Part shown: positions 26,565 to 35,592 of the stretch, in pieces
Layout: each line of letters starts with the position of its first letter
How positions within the stretch are numbered: the stretch's first letter is position 1
Assembly: GCA_019914945.1 (NCBI GenBank)
Contig: CM034101.1
Location: 4,537,188 to 4,601,187 of the forward strand
DNA length: 64,000 bases
Direction: 5' to 3'
Origin: Typha latifolia
Taxonomy: Eukaryota; Streptophyta; Magnoliopsida; Poales; Typhaceae
The notes under the pieces: generated by a model
Told to the model about the DNA's origin: nothing
What the model saw: the letters and a program-made list of their open reading frames with translations, nothing else
Database searches by the model: none
Program-made: the position numbers and the translations under genes

Positions 26565-28078
26565 ATTATAACTCGAGATGCCGTTAATTTATCTCTTTCA
26601 GTGAAAATATTTTGTGTTGGCTTTCTGGTATGTATTGTTCACATCCTAGATTATTCAGATTGCAGAAGATGGGAATCAAGATGTTGATTCAAGATTCCGG
26701 GCGCTTGTCACAATTGGTTCTCTTGTATCCTTTGGGAAGTTATGTTTGACATTTTGTTGGTTATGTGGTTCACAGTTCTGGTTTTGGTTTTGGTTGGTTC
26801 AGCTTTGACCCCTAGAAAAAAATTGGCCAAAATGTATCAGTTGTACAAAAGTTGAAATCAACGAACTTGCAAGTTTTGGCCTTAATTTTCAATAAGTTTC
26901 TTCAGTTACTGTTCCATCTCAGGCAAAACTTACAAACAATGGTAATTAAAGGATACACCATCTATGCTAGTTTTGCAAGTAGAGCTGGAAACTGACCTTT
27001 GCTTGCCTCAGATACTTATTTACACATGGCAAGTAACCTGGTTCCAATCCTTGGATAATTCTGTTTCCTGTTGTCCTCACGATGCTGTCTAGCAGTTGCT
27101 TTTAACTCAATTCGCATTCGACTAATTATATCACATATGGTAATGCACTTAATTGATCTTGATACTTGCTTGCCTGCTACATAGCCTATTTCAAAAAGAG
27201 TGAGCAACAAAAAATTTGTTAGGAAAATCCCACAAGTGAGATCCAAGAACGAACTTCCACAGATTTCATAGCTTCAAGAAACTTGACTATACTTTCAATT
27301 TCCACTAGGAGTCTACATTTTAAAATCTAATATTATTGACAAGGACCAAAGCAAACAGTTATTTCCTTACTATTTCCAGTGTTGTACTAGATTGGTCTAT
27401 ACTTTTTATGTTCTTTATCTTCCGTTTCATTGTGAGCTAGGTATGTTCAATGTTTTTTCTTTTTCATTTGTCGTTTCTGCTTTCCTTTATGCTCTTGCAA
27501 TGTTTTAGTGTTTTGGATTTTTATTCTAATTATTGTGCTATGGCTTAGTTTGTTTTCTGAAACATCTAGTAATGGTATTGAACAGAACATGCCTTGTCAA
27601 ATGGCTCTGTTACTTGAACCTATATTTATGAAAAAAATTGCATCCATTTTGGATAGAATATTTCAGAAAGAATTATGTTCAGTAGCTTCATCTAGCACAT
27701 AATCGTGGTACTCTTTTGTCACATAATCATATTTGTACTGGCGTGTGAATATCTTCTCTAGTGGTCATTACTCATTATTGAATAAATTGTTATGTCCTTC
27801 ATACTTCTCTGGCTAATAACTAATCCTTTGGTCCGATGAGGGGATTGTGTGGGCCAACTATGCTTTGGATCTTCTCTGCCATACTTTGTACTGAAATTTC
27901 TGGATACATACATTTGTTGTCCCTAATTTTGATCCCCAAATAGATGTTAGATGGTCTCATAAAATCCATCGCCATTGATTTTGATGTTCAAAGTATTGCG
28001 CAAGATGCAAAGTCTTCAAAGGACTTGAAGATTGCTGAAGTGGGAGCTGACATTGAGCTCATAATCAAGGCAACATAA
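1..28078 (+). CDS. PLAA: PLAA / Ufd3 / DOA1-like ubiquitin-binding protein (5' end outside window)
   Basis: Sixteen exons can be joined with GT-AG sites: 1-139, 357-418, 2173-2261, 5572-5644, 5727-5786, 7688-7834, 7931-7969, 10747-10784, 11878-11964, 21355-21520, 23155-23232, 23435-23571, 24719-24795, 26359-26428, 26659-26724 and 27944-28078. They stay in one frame for 486 residues to a TAA. The first exon ends a WD40 propeller ([12 protein letters not shown]). Visible residues ~67-200 form the PFU ubiquitin-binding domain ([24 protein letters not shown]). Residues ~245-486 form the armadillo-like PUL domain, which binds CDC48/p97 in this family ([28 protein letters not shown]; near the end [16 protein letters not shown]). 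Family members are about 750-770 aa, so roughly 270 N-terminal residues lie upstream. The family acts in ubiquitin homeostasis and CDC48-dependent degradation. Intron 10 is 9.4 kb because of nested transposons, yet every exon is open. Family assignment is very firm; single splice edges slightly less so. Confidence 0.93.
2899..3563. repeat. MITE-like element in PLAA intron 3
   Basis: A 665-bp block has GC-richer ends built of repeated ATCGG/CCGAT words (tatcgggatcgagatcgacc at the left, gaccgaaatcggtc at the right) around an AT-rich core. The same 8 bases, TTTAAAAT, flank both ends (2891-2898 and 3564-3571), which suggests a hAT-size target duplication. The duplication is AT-rich and the terminal inverted repeats are poor, so the class is uncertain. 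Confidence 0.5.
3683..5467. mobile_element. Tourist/PIF-Harbinger-like MITE, enlarged by other insertions
   Basis: The left end reads GTCCTTGTTTGGTTTGAG and the complement of the right end reads GGACTTATTTGTTTTGAG; both are bordered by TAA (3680-3682, 5468-5470), the 3-bp target duplication of PIF/Harbinger elements. Its first ~150 bp closely match a second copy at 6071. At 1.8 kb it is too long for a simple MITE and contains a 41-bp direct repeat (4512-4552 and 4611-4651) and an LTR-like repeat at 4915-5390, so it looks like a nested composite. Confidence 0.6.
4915..5390 (+). repeat. LTR-like dispersed repeat with an internal tandem duplication
   Basis: The segment carries a TATA-like tatatatagg (5033-5042) and is followed by two ~150-bp copies of one unit, starting near 5055 and 5211. 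Both contain the block gtgagttttagatgtgaaac. The same sequence occurs in inverse orientation at 44377-44674, inside another gene. A TATA box followed by a short leader suggests an LTR or promoter-bearing repeat, but no clear TG...CA ends or target duplication were found. Confidence 0.5.
6071..6520. mobile_element. Tourist/PIF-Harbinger-like MITE, ~450 bp
   Basis: The left end ACCCTTGCTTGGTTTGAG pairs with the complement of the right end, GGCCTTATTTGCTTTAAG. TAA borders both sides (6068-6070, 6521-6523). The body shares blocks such as gatgtgatgtgaaaaagtga with the 3683-5467 element, so the two are the same family. It lies in PLAA intron 5, has no coding capacity and needs a transposase from elsewhere. 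Confidence 0.65.
8026..8172 (-). repeat. 3' LTR of the antisense copia element
   Basis: About 147 bp, bounded inside by the complement of a GAGGAGGG polypurine tract (8173-8180) and outside by the AGTAG duplication at 8021-8025. It diverges visibly from its partner LTR by substitutions and a length difference, so the insertion is not recent. Confidence 0.75.
8190..10345 (-). pseudogene. Degenerate copia polyprotein: integrase C-terminus, RT, RNase H
   Basis: Reading on the minus strand, 10335-10100 encodes the end of integrase ([34 protein letters not shown]), followed by a Pro/Ser/Thr-rich linker to ~9640. Reverse transcriptase covers ~9640-8800 ([12 protein letters not shown] near 9210). 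The catalytic YVDD codons lie at 9097-9086 but in a different frame from the segment before them, so a frameshift separates them. RNase H follows ([15 protein letters not shown] near 8600; QIADFFTK near 8230). Frames change at least three times. The element is dead and was split by stops and indels; no joined product is implied. Confidence 0.85.
10482..10647 (-). repeat. 5' LTR of the antisense copia element
   Basis: About 166 bp, aligning with the 8026-8172 repeat (shared block aagcaaataactctaata). It is longer than its partner because of a small insertion near 10520-10555. It directly abuts the tRNA-Met-type primer-binding site at 10470-10481. Confidence 0.75.
12397..12650. repeat. TA/CA microsatellite tracts
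   Basis: A run of TA repeats lies at about 12402-12434, and an (AT)n-(AC)n-(AT)n compound tract at about 12601-12650, just left of the MITE. Simple-sequence DNA within an intron. Confidence 0.85.
13094..13385 (+). repeat. 5' LTR of the gypsy element (internally deleted)
   Basis: Only 292 bp against 841 bp for the 3' copy. Both ends align with the 3' LTR, but the middle is missing: the sequence jumps from the cgttcatatcgac region straight to agaagatatggaac. The lost part includes most of the TTCGAA-palindrome array. The end ccataaca abuts the primer-binding site. Confidence 0.85.
13430..14822 (+). pseudogene. Gypsy gag remnant
   Basis: Several frames are needed. The capsid-like part (~13980-14400) includes [13 protein letters not shown] and [16 protein letters not shown] segments typical of plant gypsy gag. 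The zinc knuckle [14 protein letters not shown] is at ~14679-14720, followed by an acidic stretch (~14755-14820) that leads into protease. In-frame stops, for example near 14214 and 14319, make it non-functional. Confidence 0.75.
14828..18170 (+). pseudogene. Gypsy pol remnant: protease, RT, RNase H, integrase, chromodomain-like end
   Basis: Protease: [15 protein letters not shown] (~14937-14981). Reverse transcriptase 15480-15990: [18 protein letters not shown] and [13 protein letters not shown]; the catalytic segment reads FFDNILVYS at ~15940, so the usual YxDD aspartates are partly lost. RT thumb and RNase H ~16012-16520: WRF-type [12 protein letters not shown] and [16 protein letters not shown], with the first RNase H Asp present. 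Integrase ~17030-17450: [20 protein letters not shown] and [15 protein letters not shown]. The C-terminal block ~17990-18170 has the TWESEAI-type motif seen in chromoviruses. Stops at 15079, 15781 and 16524 and frame changes show it is inactive. Confidence 0.88.
18199..19039 (+). repeat. 3' LTR of the gypsy element (full length)
   Basis: Starts TGATATGATTCGG and ends CATGACA, with canonical TG...CA termini. Between ~18300 and 18510 it carries about ten variants of a cgttcgaacgcg word, half of them near-palindromes around TTCGAA. A CA-rich and TC-rich tract follows at 18620-18840. Confidence 0.87.
20107..20618. mobile_element. hAT-type MITE, inverse-orientation sibling of the 12723 element
   Basis: Ends are TAGATGTGATCA and, complemented, TAGACCTGATCA. 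Flanking octamers are CTATCCAC (20099-20106) and TTATCCAT (20619-20626), matching at 6 of 8 positions. The block from 20110 to 20330, complemented, matches 19050-19232. A 36-bp unit beginning tagctcgttaccgcccg is exactly duplicated in tandem (20224-20259, 20260-20295). Confidence 0.72.
26507..26559. repeat. (GT)26 microsatellite
   Basis: Uninterrupted GT dinucleotides preceded by a short (AT)n run (26491-26506). It lies in PLAA intron 14, about 80 bp after the donor, and would be a likely length-variable marker. Confidence 0.95.
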
Positions 28079-28470
28079 CAATAGATATGCAGGTATTTCT
28101 GTGATCTCCACAATTTCTGATAATTCTTTTTCGTCTCCCTTTATTTTTACTGTTTGATCACATCATTGACTCCACATCAGTGATCTCCACTATAAATTTT
28201 ATTTTTAGTTCCCTTTTTTCTGCAGGGTAGTCCTGGAATCGGAATGGTTATCTTTTGATGAAGCGAGTGAGTAGCATCCCACAGGCCCAAGAGAGTAGCT
28301 ATCTTGTGATCAAGCTACCTATGTGGCTTTTATATAAAGATAGATCGGGATCGGGATCGTGGATGCATTAAACCAGTGTAATGAATTATTGAGCTCAAAC
28401 GTGAGGTGGTAAAGAATTGCATTCTTTCAACTCAATGAAATTTATCCATTACGTGCCTGTTGTGTTTTCT
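28079..28470 (+). other. 3' UTR of the PLAA-like gene, with a probable UTR intron
   Basis: The UTR runs on from the TAA. A good donor after 28092 (gcag then gtattt) and a pyrimidine-rich acceptor ending at 28225 (ttctgcag) predict a 133-bp intron inside the UTR. An AATGAA-type poly(A) signal lies near 28434. The transcript end is inferred. Confidence 0.5.
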
Positions 28471-28600
28471 GGTTATGGATCGTCAATCTTAACTATTAAA
28501 ATTTTGTAATTTGAATCTTTTGTCTGGTTGACGACATGTGTATGAATCTTACCATGTTACTCTTCCATCTTGTCATTATGATCAAATGATGCCCCTTAAT

Positions 28601-28760
28601 TAGGGGTGTAAATGAGTTGAGCCTGAGTGAGTCGACTCTAGCTTATGCTCTGTTCGAGATTAATTTTGAGCCCTCCAAAGATATTTAAGCTCAGCTTAAT
28701 CTAATTTGAGTCGAGCTTGAGCTGATCTAGATCGAGCCTAAGTTGAGCCCGAGTTTGTTT
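28601..28760. repeat. hAT-MITE remnant (one end)
   Basis: Begins TAGGGGTGTAAATGAG, a common terminal motif of plant hAT-type MITEs, and continues with gagccga/gagctcgagc-type words up to about 28760. No second terminus or target duplication was found, so it is probably truncated. Confidence 0.5.
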
Positions 28761-29340
28761 AGAGGAGGCGGCGGCTTGATCCTTAGATGTTGAGTTTGTT
28801 GGAGAGATTTTATTAGATTTAGGGTTAGGATTAGGTTTTTATTAGATTTTTTATTAGATTTTTATTAAATACTCATCTTCCTATGAATTACAATGTTGTG
28901 CCATGTAGGGCATCTCAACATAAACAAGATTTATTTTCCATTTTCTTTTCATAAACAGTATTGTTGAGGTCGCTACTAAGACCAGTAGCGCAATCTTAAC
29001 AACAAACAATATTGTTATGACGCTTGTTAGCGCTGGTGCGTTACTCAATATAAAGCATTGATCTCATGGGCAGTTTATTCTATATTAAGAACGGCCGGGA
29101 TGCCGTCACGCACCTAAGGATTGTAAAGTGCATGCATGCATGCATGCAAGAATTCATCGCGTTGGAGCACGGAGTCGACGACGCGCAAGAAGCCATTCGA
29201 TTTCCTTTCATTGGCTGATAAAGGTCGAAAACCCAGGGGGAAAAAAAAGGCATCGAAAGATCCGATATAACCTATCTGGAATTTTCAACGTTATTTTTCG
29301 AAATCAATTCTTCTTTGCTGTGGGCATTACACTTATACAA

Positions 29341-29945
29341 ATGGATACTAGTTTTGGAGAATCAGCAGGCAGTGATCGGTGATCACCAGAACCCGTCTTG
29401 CTCCAGAAGCAGCGGCATCAGCGACGGCGCCGGGAGTTTTGAATGCAGCATCTGGCTTGAATCGGCGCAAGACCCGATTGTGACCCACTGCGGCCATCTC
29501 TTCTGCTGGCCATGCCCACTCGCCTCACTGCCCCGTCTGCAAGGCCGCCGTCGAGTTAGGCGAAATTAGTCCCCCTTTACGGACGCGGAAGGACTCTCGC
29601 GTACCCGCAGTCTAAATCCATTCCCCCTCGGCCCACAGGAAAGCAGCCTGCGACAGGCCCTCAAGCTAATCCTCATGGAATTCCGGGGGTCATGGGCGGT
29701 GCTCCAGTCGCCACCTCTATCGAGGGCTTGTACCCAGATGTGAGCTAGCTTCGAGGTGCATGGATTCCCGTATGGACCATCTGCTGTTTTTCCTTACGGG
29801 TATTAGTATAGCCATTCATTTCATGGCAGGTATGGGGCAGGGAGTCCTACAGCAGGCGTTGCTTGGACAGCAGGGGGACGCCTATCTGGAGGTGGCGTTG
29901 TTTCTTGTTGGTTACCTTGTAGTTGGAACCGTTCTCGCGATTTAG
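29341..29945 (+). pseudogene. RMA-type (RNF5-like) RING E3 ubiquitin ligase pseudogene
   Basis: RMA proteins are short ER-anchored E3 ligases with an N-terminal RING and a C-terminal membrane anchor. The copy starts MDTSFGESAGSDR, then hits a stop and must shift frame at ~29380. The RING begins FECSIWLESAQDPIVTHCGH: the second zinc Cys of the usual ICLE is Trp. After LFCWPC about ten codons are missing before a frame-shifted CPVCKAAVEL, then LVPLYGRGRT (the RMA hallmark after the RING) in another frame. Most of the glycine-rich middle is lost. The end still encodes a hydrophobic anchor (LFLVGYLVVGTVLAI, then TAG at 29943). Several independent lesions make this a clear pseudogene. Parent RMA genes are often intronless, so retrocopy origin cannot be proven. 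Confidence 0.85.
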
Positions 29946-30258
29946 ATAGTTACAGTGATGTTATGTATGTATTCATAGGATTCTTATCACCGTATGCATT
30001 TACATTGTTCTACATTAGTGGCATGTTTGTTCATAATGTTTCTGTTTCTTGATAAATTAGCCACGGCTTGTGGCACAAGTGAATAATTAGACATGGTATC
30101 ATCTATCTAATAGGGTCTGTCATCTGTGTTTCTTTATAATGATATTTATTTTTAAATAACAAAGTGTAAATCAACAGATTACTATAGTGAAGTATTGGCA
30201 ATGTAGAATTTCATGCAGGTGCAAGTAAAAGTCATTGAGAGCTAAGGTAATTTTACAG

Positions 30259-30360
30259 GTTATGAACTGTGAGGTGATCCAACAGAGAGGTGAGGAGTTC
30301 CAAGCCTTAGCTTCTCATATGGCAGGAGGAGACATACTGAAGTTTAAAATTGAGCCCGGA
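30259..30360 (+). other. Unassigned exon-like segment
   Basis: An open 34-codon stretch (VMNCEVIQQRGEEFQALASH then MAGGDILKFKIEPG) is framed by a strong acceptor (attttacag) and donor (gtaaga). It is phase-compatible with the segment at 32438. I do not recognise the family. It could be an exon of an unknown gene, an exon of an extended transcript, or debris of a decayed gene. Confidence 0.35.
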
Positions 30361-31767
30361 GTAAGATGTTGCCATATTTTAAGTCTGCAGTTTAGTGTGT
30401 GATTGTTGGAACGACTTATAAAATCTAACAAACACAACAGGAGTAGCTTGGTCATTTTAGCAATGCTTAGTTAAATTTAATAGAAAAACTAACAATCTCA
30501 TTTTAATCATAAGTAAAGGCTCATTTGAGACTTTTTGAAATACATGAGAGTAAAGTGATATTATTCGTAAAATATATTTAATCCAACTTTTATATGTGCA
30601 TGGAAGTATAGAAATATTAGAGCTTTTCTTTCTTTTTTCATCTGGCATACGGCTGCTGCTGTTTGTGAAAACTATAGCTTGTCCTATTAATAACTGCAGG
30701 TTCATCTTAATTGAGTATTGGAGAAGATGATAATTGGCGATTTATAGTACATTGTAAGAGAGATGATGTTTTGGGGGCATTCTTTTAGCTTTGGAAGTAA
30801 AACAATTGTGGGAATCTGGGAGATGCTGTAGAACAAATGATTAGATGTTGAGGGAAAATATCCAGCTTTAGTTTAGACGTAAAATATATACTACTTATTG
30901 TTGCTTTTGGCAAAAGAAACAGGATGTGGATTAGATCCTGAGATAAGATAATGTTGGTGCAATGGTATATGAGCCTCACTATCCACTTGTGTTAAATAGC
31001 AAAAATGAGAAAATTCTCAAATTCGTGTCATTCATTTTGCAGAAAATGGACTTATTCAGCAGTTCTCCACCTTAATATACGGTTCAAAAACAATGATTGT
31101 GGAGTTTGCAGATCTATTTTTCATTTTTAGTCTTAAAATTGATTTGAACATGCAGAGAGGATAGTCTGAAGGCAGAGGACCTTATGATCCCTATGGAAGA
31201 GACTTTTAGAAGAATTTAATCATGTATAGTTATTTCTGTGGACTTGCATCTAGTTATGACATTACAAGAAGGTGAAAACCCCTTTAAGGGTTGGTGGGGG
31301 AAAATTACTAGGTACGCCTGCCTAATTTGATTGTTTATCATTGAAGGTTAGGATAATTCAGTGATTGATACATGTTCGCAATGTGTTCTGATTTGGCGTG
31401 TTTTGAGATTGTTTTACTGGAGTAAGAGGTTGCAACCTTGTGCAAAATTGCTCACAGAATAATGATTGTAGGTGTCGAGGTACTCGCCGAAAAGCACTCT
31501 TTTAAGCATAGGATGTTGTTCATTATAGAATTTCTAGTAAGAATTAGGGAATTGCTGCATCTGGTGCAGTAGAGTTCTTACAACATTTTGCATATGCAGT
31601 TGTGGATGGACCTAACTAATTCAGAAGTGCAAGATAGACAAGTAGATAGACAAAAGCCAGCACTTAAGCAAGATACTGCAGCACCAAACTTGTAGTTTTA
31701 TCGCTCTTCCTATTCCATTAAGTGAGTCTAGTGATAATGTCTTAGTCTATGATCACTTTATCCTATC

Positions 31768-31838
31768 TCTTTGGTAGTGATACAATGAAGTATTTGGTCC
31801 AGTCTCAAGGTTTTAGTTCATTGTATCACTACCAAAGA
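31768..31838. other. Perfect 21-bp inverted repeat (hairpin) with 29-nt loop
   Basis: The arm tctttggtagtgatacaatg (31768-31787, plus one base) is exactly complementary to 31818-31838. A further five pairs (ctatc/gatag) extend the stem after a one-base bulge. No known element explains it. It might be a small foldback transposon or a small-RNA-type foldback. Confidence 0.6.
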
Positions 31839-32437
31839 TGATAGAGTCTTCAGTCTATGATCATATCTTTTCTTACTAATACTTTCGCATTAGTTTTGGT
31901 CTTCCATTGTGTCTCCAGAAACCTCAACTTGAATGAAATCACTCTTTCATAAATCCTTCGGACAGTAAGCCAATACTTAATATAGTTGGTCCTTTCTAGC
32001 CAGTGCAGAAGTTCTTCCTATTTTTTTTTCTATTTATTCAGAATGTATGGTATTCTTCAACACTGTGAGAGTCTATCGTTCTGTCTGTGAATATTACCCC
32101 TTTTCCAGTGCAAGTAATGTCCTACATACTGTAATGGCCCAGTTTCATCCAAGAACTACTGCAAGTAGGGAGACATGGATACTGCAATGGCCTTGATAGC
32201 TCCATCATAGATAGTTAGACTGACCCTCTGTAACCAAGTGCCCTTCCTTTTGGAGGAAAGGCTCCAGCTATAAAGGCCACACATGAGAATGCAGAGTTAT
32301 TGGAGAATTAAATACTTTATCCTTTAGATATGGGACAAGTTATGGGCTACTAGTTGACCAGAGACTGTATATAATTTTTTAGTGTTCACATTTGTATCAG
32401 GTTTCTTAATAGAGTTCTTGCTAACCTTTTAATGCAG

Positions 32438-32536
32438 GAGACCACTGATGACTTTCCCATGTGCTGCCATTGCAGTGGCCAAGGAGACACCAGTGATAGA
32501 TTTCTGGGATCTGAGACTGTACTTTGTCAGCTGTAA
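32438..32536 (+). other. Unassigned terminal-exon-like segment
   Basis: After a polypyrimidine tract and aatgcag, an open frame runs for 32 codons (ETTDDFPMCCHCSGQGDTSD and on) to a TAA at 32534-32536. A donor-like gtaagt overlaps that stop, so the frame could instead splice onward. It carries a CCxC cluster but is too short to call a domain. It is in phase with 30259-30360. Function unknown. Confidence 0.32.
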
Positions 32537-32539
32537 GTT

Positions 32540-35360
32540 TCCATGATTTATTTAGTGCATTCTAGAATAGTTTGGCCTCTTTCTTACCGATTCTTGACTT
32601 GGTTTCTACTCAATTGGAAAGCTATCAATGCTCATTAATTGAAGGGGTAGTACCTTCAACTATTCTCCATGAGCACTTGGATGGTGTCTCAGTTCGGTAC
32701 TTGGGTGAATCTATCATCTGAATCTTCAACAAGTTACTTTGCTTAGGCTTTGTTTCTTTGCATTCTAATTCAAGGGTAAATTATAGTTCAGCTCTACCTG
32801 GTTTGTGTTAGTCCAAATTTAACTTATAACTCCCTCCCTGTGGTCCAAATCAAATTACAACCGTTAGTCAACCATTAAAAAAAATATGAAAAAAAGAAAA
32901 CAAACATACAATTTGATTTATGATAGGAGGAGAAGTCTGGTTATCTAGTAACTTATTTACGACAAAAAGAAATATTAGTGTTGTAGATGGTAGGAATAAT
33001 TTGGTCATTTACGCTGTTAGTTATAGATGAAAATTTTAACATTTGGGATTCCTCTCTCTTTGGTACTTACTAGTCCTCATACTTTAGAAATTCCTAGTAT
33101 TTTGATTAGGCTTTTCAAAGTGGATTTGTAATGCATTGCACTGTTAGAGATGTTCCATTCTCTTGTGGTGTGAGGAAGCTTCTAATTAGGTAAAATAAGA
33201 GTCTCCATTGCGTCAAAGTAGCCTAATTTCCTCTGTCTTTTTTTTATACTTTGGCAATATTATGTTGGAGGGAGAGTTGACTCTCTATTCGAGTCACAAA
33301 CTATGGAACTCATCAGTCAAGATCTATCTATCTATCTATCTATCTAGAGTGTTTATTAAGCTAGAATTTATGAGAAGATGGTCAACATTTTGGTGTCGGT
33401 GTTAATTAATGACTCCTAATAATATTAATGTTAACTAGAGTTTACATCTACGTCCGTACTCCCCATGTATTATTATTCTTCGCCAATATTCTTCCGCCAT
33501 TTTTGGTGTCCCCTCACACATAGAGTGTCAGTCAACCCATCAGCTCATCTTTTCTGGCAAAAACTTTGCCGGCAATGCATTGTACTTCTCAGTACGATTC
33601 AAAATTTCCATTTATTAGAAAATTAAATTTTTGGTTTTGGTTGATAACGATATGAAACCAAGATAAATAATGATAATAATTTTATTTGCAATAATGAGGG
33701 TTTATTTCTGGATTACTATATATTTTGGATTATCTTTCTAATAATAAGAGCTATTGTAAATAGACAGGATAAACTAGCTTGAAAAGAAGAGTAGAAAGAG
33801 AAAGTAGAGGCTAATCCGATTCTAATCAGATAAAAATACATAACATTATAAGATTAACTGCATTTAAAATTGTTATACGACTCGCAAAACATATATTTAA
33901 TAAAAATTTAAATAGATAACTAATGCAATAAAAAATTCTATGAGAATAATGTGTTCATGAACTATAAATAAAAAAGAGAAAAATAAGTATAGAAAATTTT
34001 ATTTTTCGTTTTCTTCCTATAGAATCAACCTCCATTTTTATATTTACTATCTATTAGACTAACCAGCCTTTAAGTTTAATTAATCTACAGTACTAAAATT
34101 AGCAGTATATCTATTGTAAAACCTGAACCATTCACTAAAATTAAAAATCTCTCCAAGCCTTTCTTCCTCAATCCTTCTTCTTTCTTCTCAATGGGCTCGC
34201 TCTTCCATGCCCCTTGAAAAATAAAACAATAGATGAGCCGTAAAAGAAAGCTACCAAATTAATAAAGTATCATGATCAATTTTTTTGACATTTGAAACAT
34301 AAATAAGATAGAACAGAGGTGACAAAATAAAACTCATCATAATAAATAATAAAAATAGTTGAAGATGCAAAGTTGTATCAATTTTATATATCAGTAGTAC
34401 ATCCGAGCCCTTTTCTCCACCCTCCATTCTTCTTTTTTTATCAATAAAAGTAGAGTAGTGGCATCCTGATAACTGACAGGAAATTTAATAATCCCAAGTG
34501 GATTTTTCACACCTAAAGAGCCACAGCCACCTTTAAGGGAACCCCACACTTAAAATTAAAGAGCCACCCCCATTTGCCATTTCCCAGTCTAATCTGCTAT
34601 AGAGGATTTCAAACAAGCCCAGCAACCTATTCCCACCAACCTTTCTCTTTCTCTCTTAGAAAAGATGCATATTGCATTCACACTTGCAGCAGAAGAAAAG
34701 AGAAAGCTATCACTTTTTCTGAGAGACATCCATCCTTACAACTGCAAGATTTGCTCTTTATCCTACAACTGTAAGGTGTGCTCTGTTCAGCTATCTTGCA
34801 ACCTTCCAGAAAGTACTTGTACAGGATTTTAGAGCAAATTAAGGATCCAATTGTTTATAGATAGAGAGAGAGGGAAATATTGAATGTCCAAGAATTTAAT
34901 TTCCATTTATCCGAAGCTAAAACCAACATTGCAAAATATGCATGTAGAACATCTTAGCATTTTAAAAGAATGTTATAAAAGTTTATAAGAAATGAATTTT
35001 GGAACAGATGGATTTAATATTTTACCTGGAAATGAATTATGTTGTTTAAAAAAATAATAAAATTGGAACGAAGTCTATATAATATTTATTTTTATTATTA
35101 TAAGAATATTAATAAAAATAAATGTTAGGTTTAAAATGTTAAAAAAGAACCAAGTCCGATTATTACTTGATTGCATAAACTGAAAACTAATCCTTTCTAA
35201 TCCTTGGAGAGCAACTTCATAACAGCTAAGCCCACCTGCGTCTAATTGTCGGCGCCCCATTGGTACTTTGAAATTTGGCATCAACCCGAAGCATCCCCAC
35301 AACCTCTATTCCTTCCTTTGTCCAAATTATTTTTATTCATACGAGAGAACCGGATTATTT
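32540..35360. other. Intergenic, AT-rich, no gene seen
   Basis: Apart from the microsatellite near 33330, only short chance frames are visible on either strand. The stretch 33600-34400 is strongly AT-rich. The last ~150 bp are probably upstream sequence of the GATL gene. Confidence 0.55.
33325..33346. repeat. (ATCT)n microsatellite
   Basis: About five tandem ATCT units within intergenic DNA. Confidence 0.85.
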
Positions 35361-35364
35361 TATA

Positions 35365-35391
35365 CTCTCTCTCTCTCTCTCTCTCTCTCTC
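35365..35391. repeat. (CT)n tract upstream of the GATL gene
   Basis: About 13 CT repeats, ~130 bp upstream of the TATA box. CT/GA tracts are common in plant core-promoter regions and can bind BBR/BPC-type factors; here that role is inference. Confidence 0.7.
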
Positions 35392-35522
35392 CCATCGTCA
35401 TAAAAGATCTCTCGATCCGCCGATTTCGACTAGAATAACTTATTCCCGATACTGAATAAGTTCGTCTTCTATTCCTAGTCTTCTTCTAAAGTTTTGACTT
35501 CCCTAGTCCGCTTCTCTTCCTC

Positions 35523-35531
35523 TATATATAG
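35523..35531 (+). promoter_or_regulatory. TATA box of the GATL gene
   Basis: The motif tatatatag lies 70 bp before the chosen ATG. Its position shows that the in-frame ATG at 35494 is upstream of the promoter and is not the start. It is followed by a CATCTC-rich leader. Confidence 0.65.
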
Positions 35532-35592
35532 AGACCTCCTCCATCTCCATCTCCATCTCCAATTCTCCCTCTCCCTTCCTCCACTCCACGTA

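Noticed and set aside
34574..34774. 66-codon frame upstream of GATL
   Set aside because: No domain, splice context or conservation visible.
35494..35592. Upstream in-frame ATG as the GATL start
   Set aside because: It lies upstream of the TATA box at 35523, and the 33 extra residues are not GATL-like.
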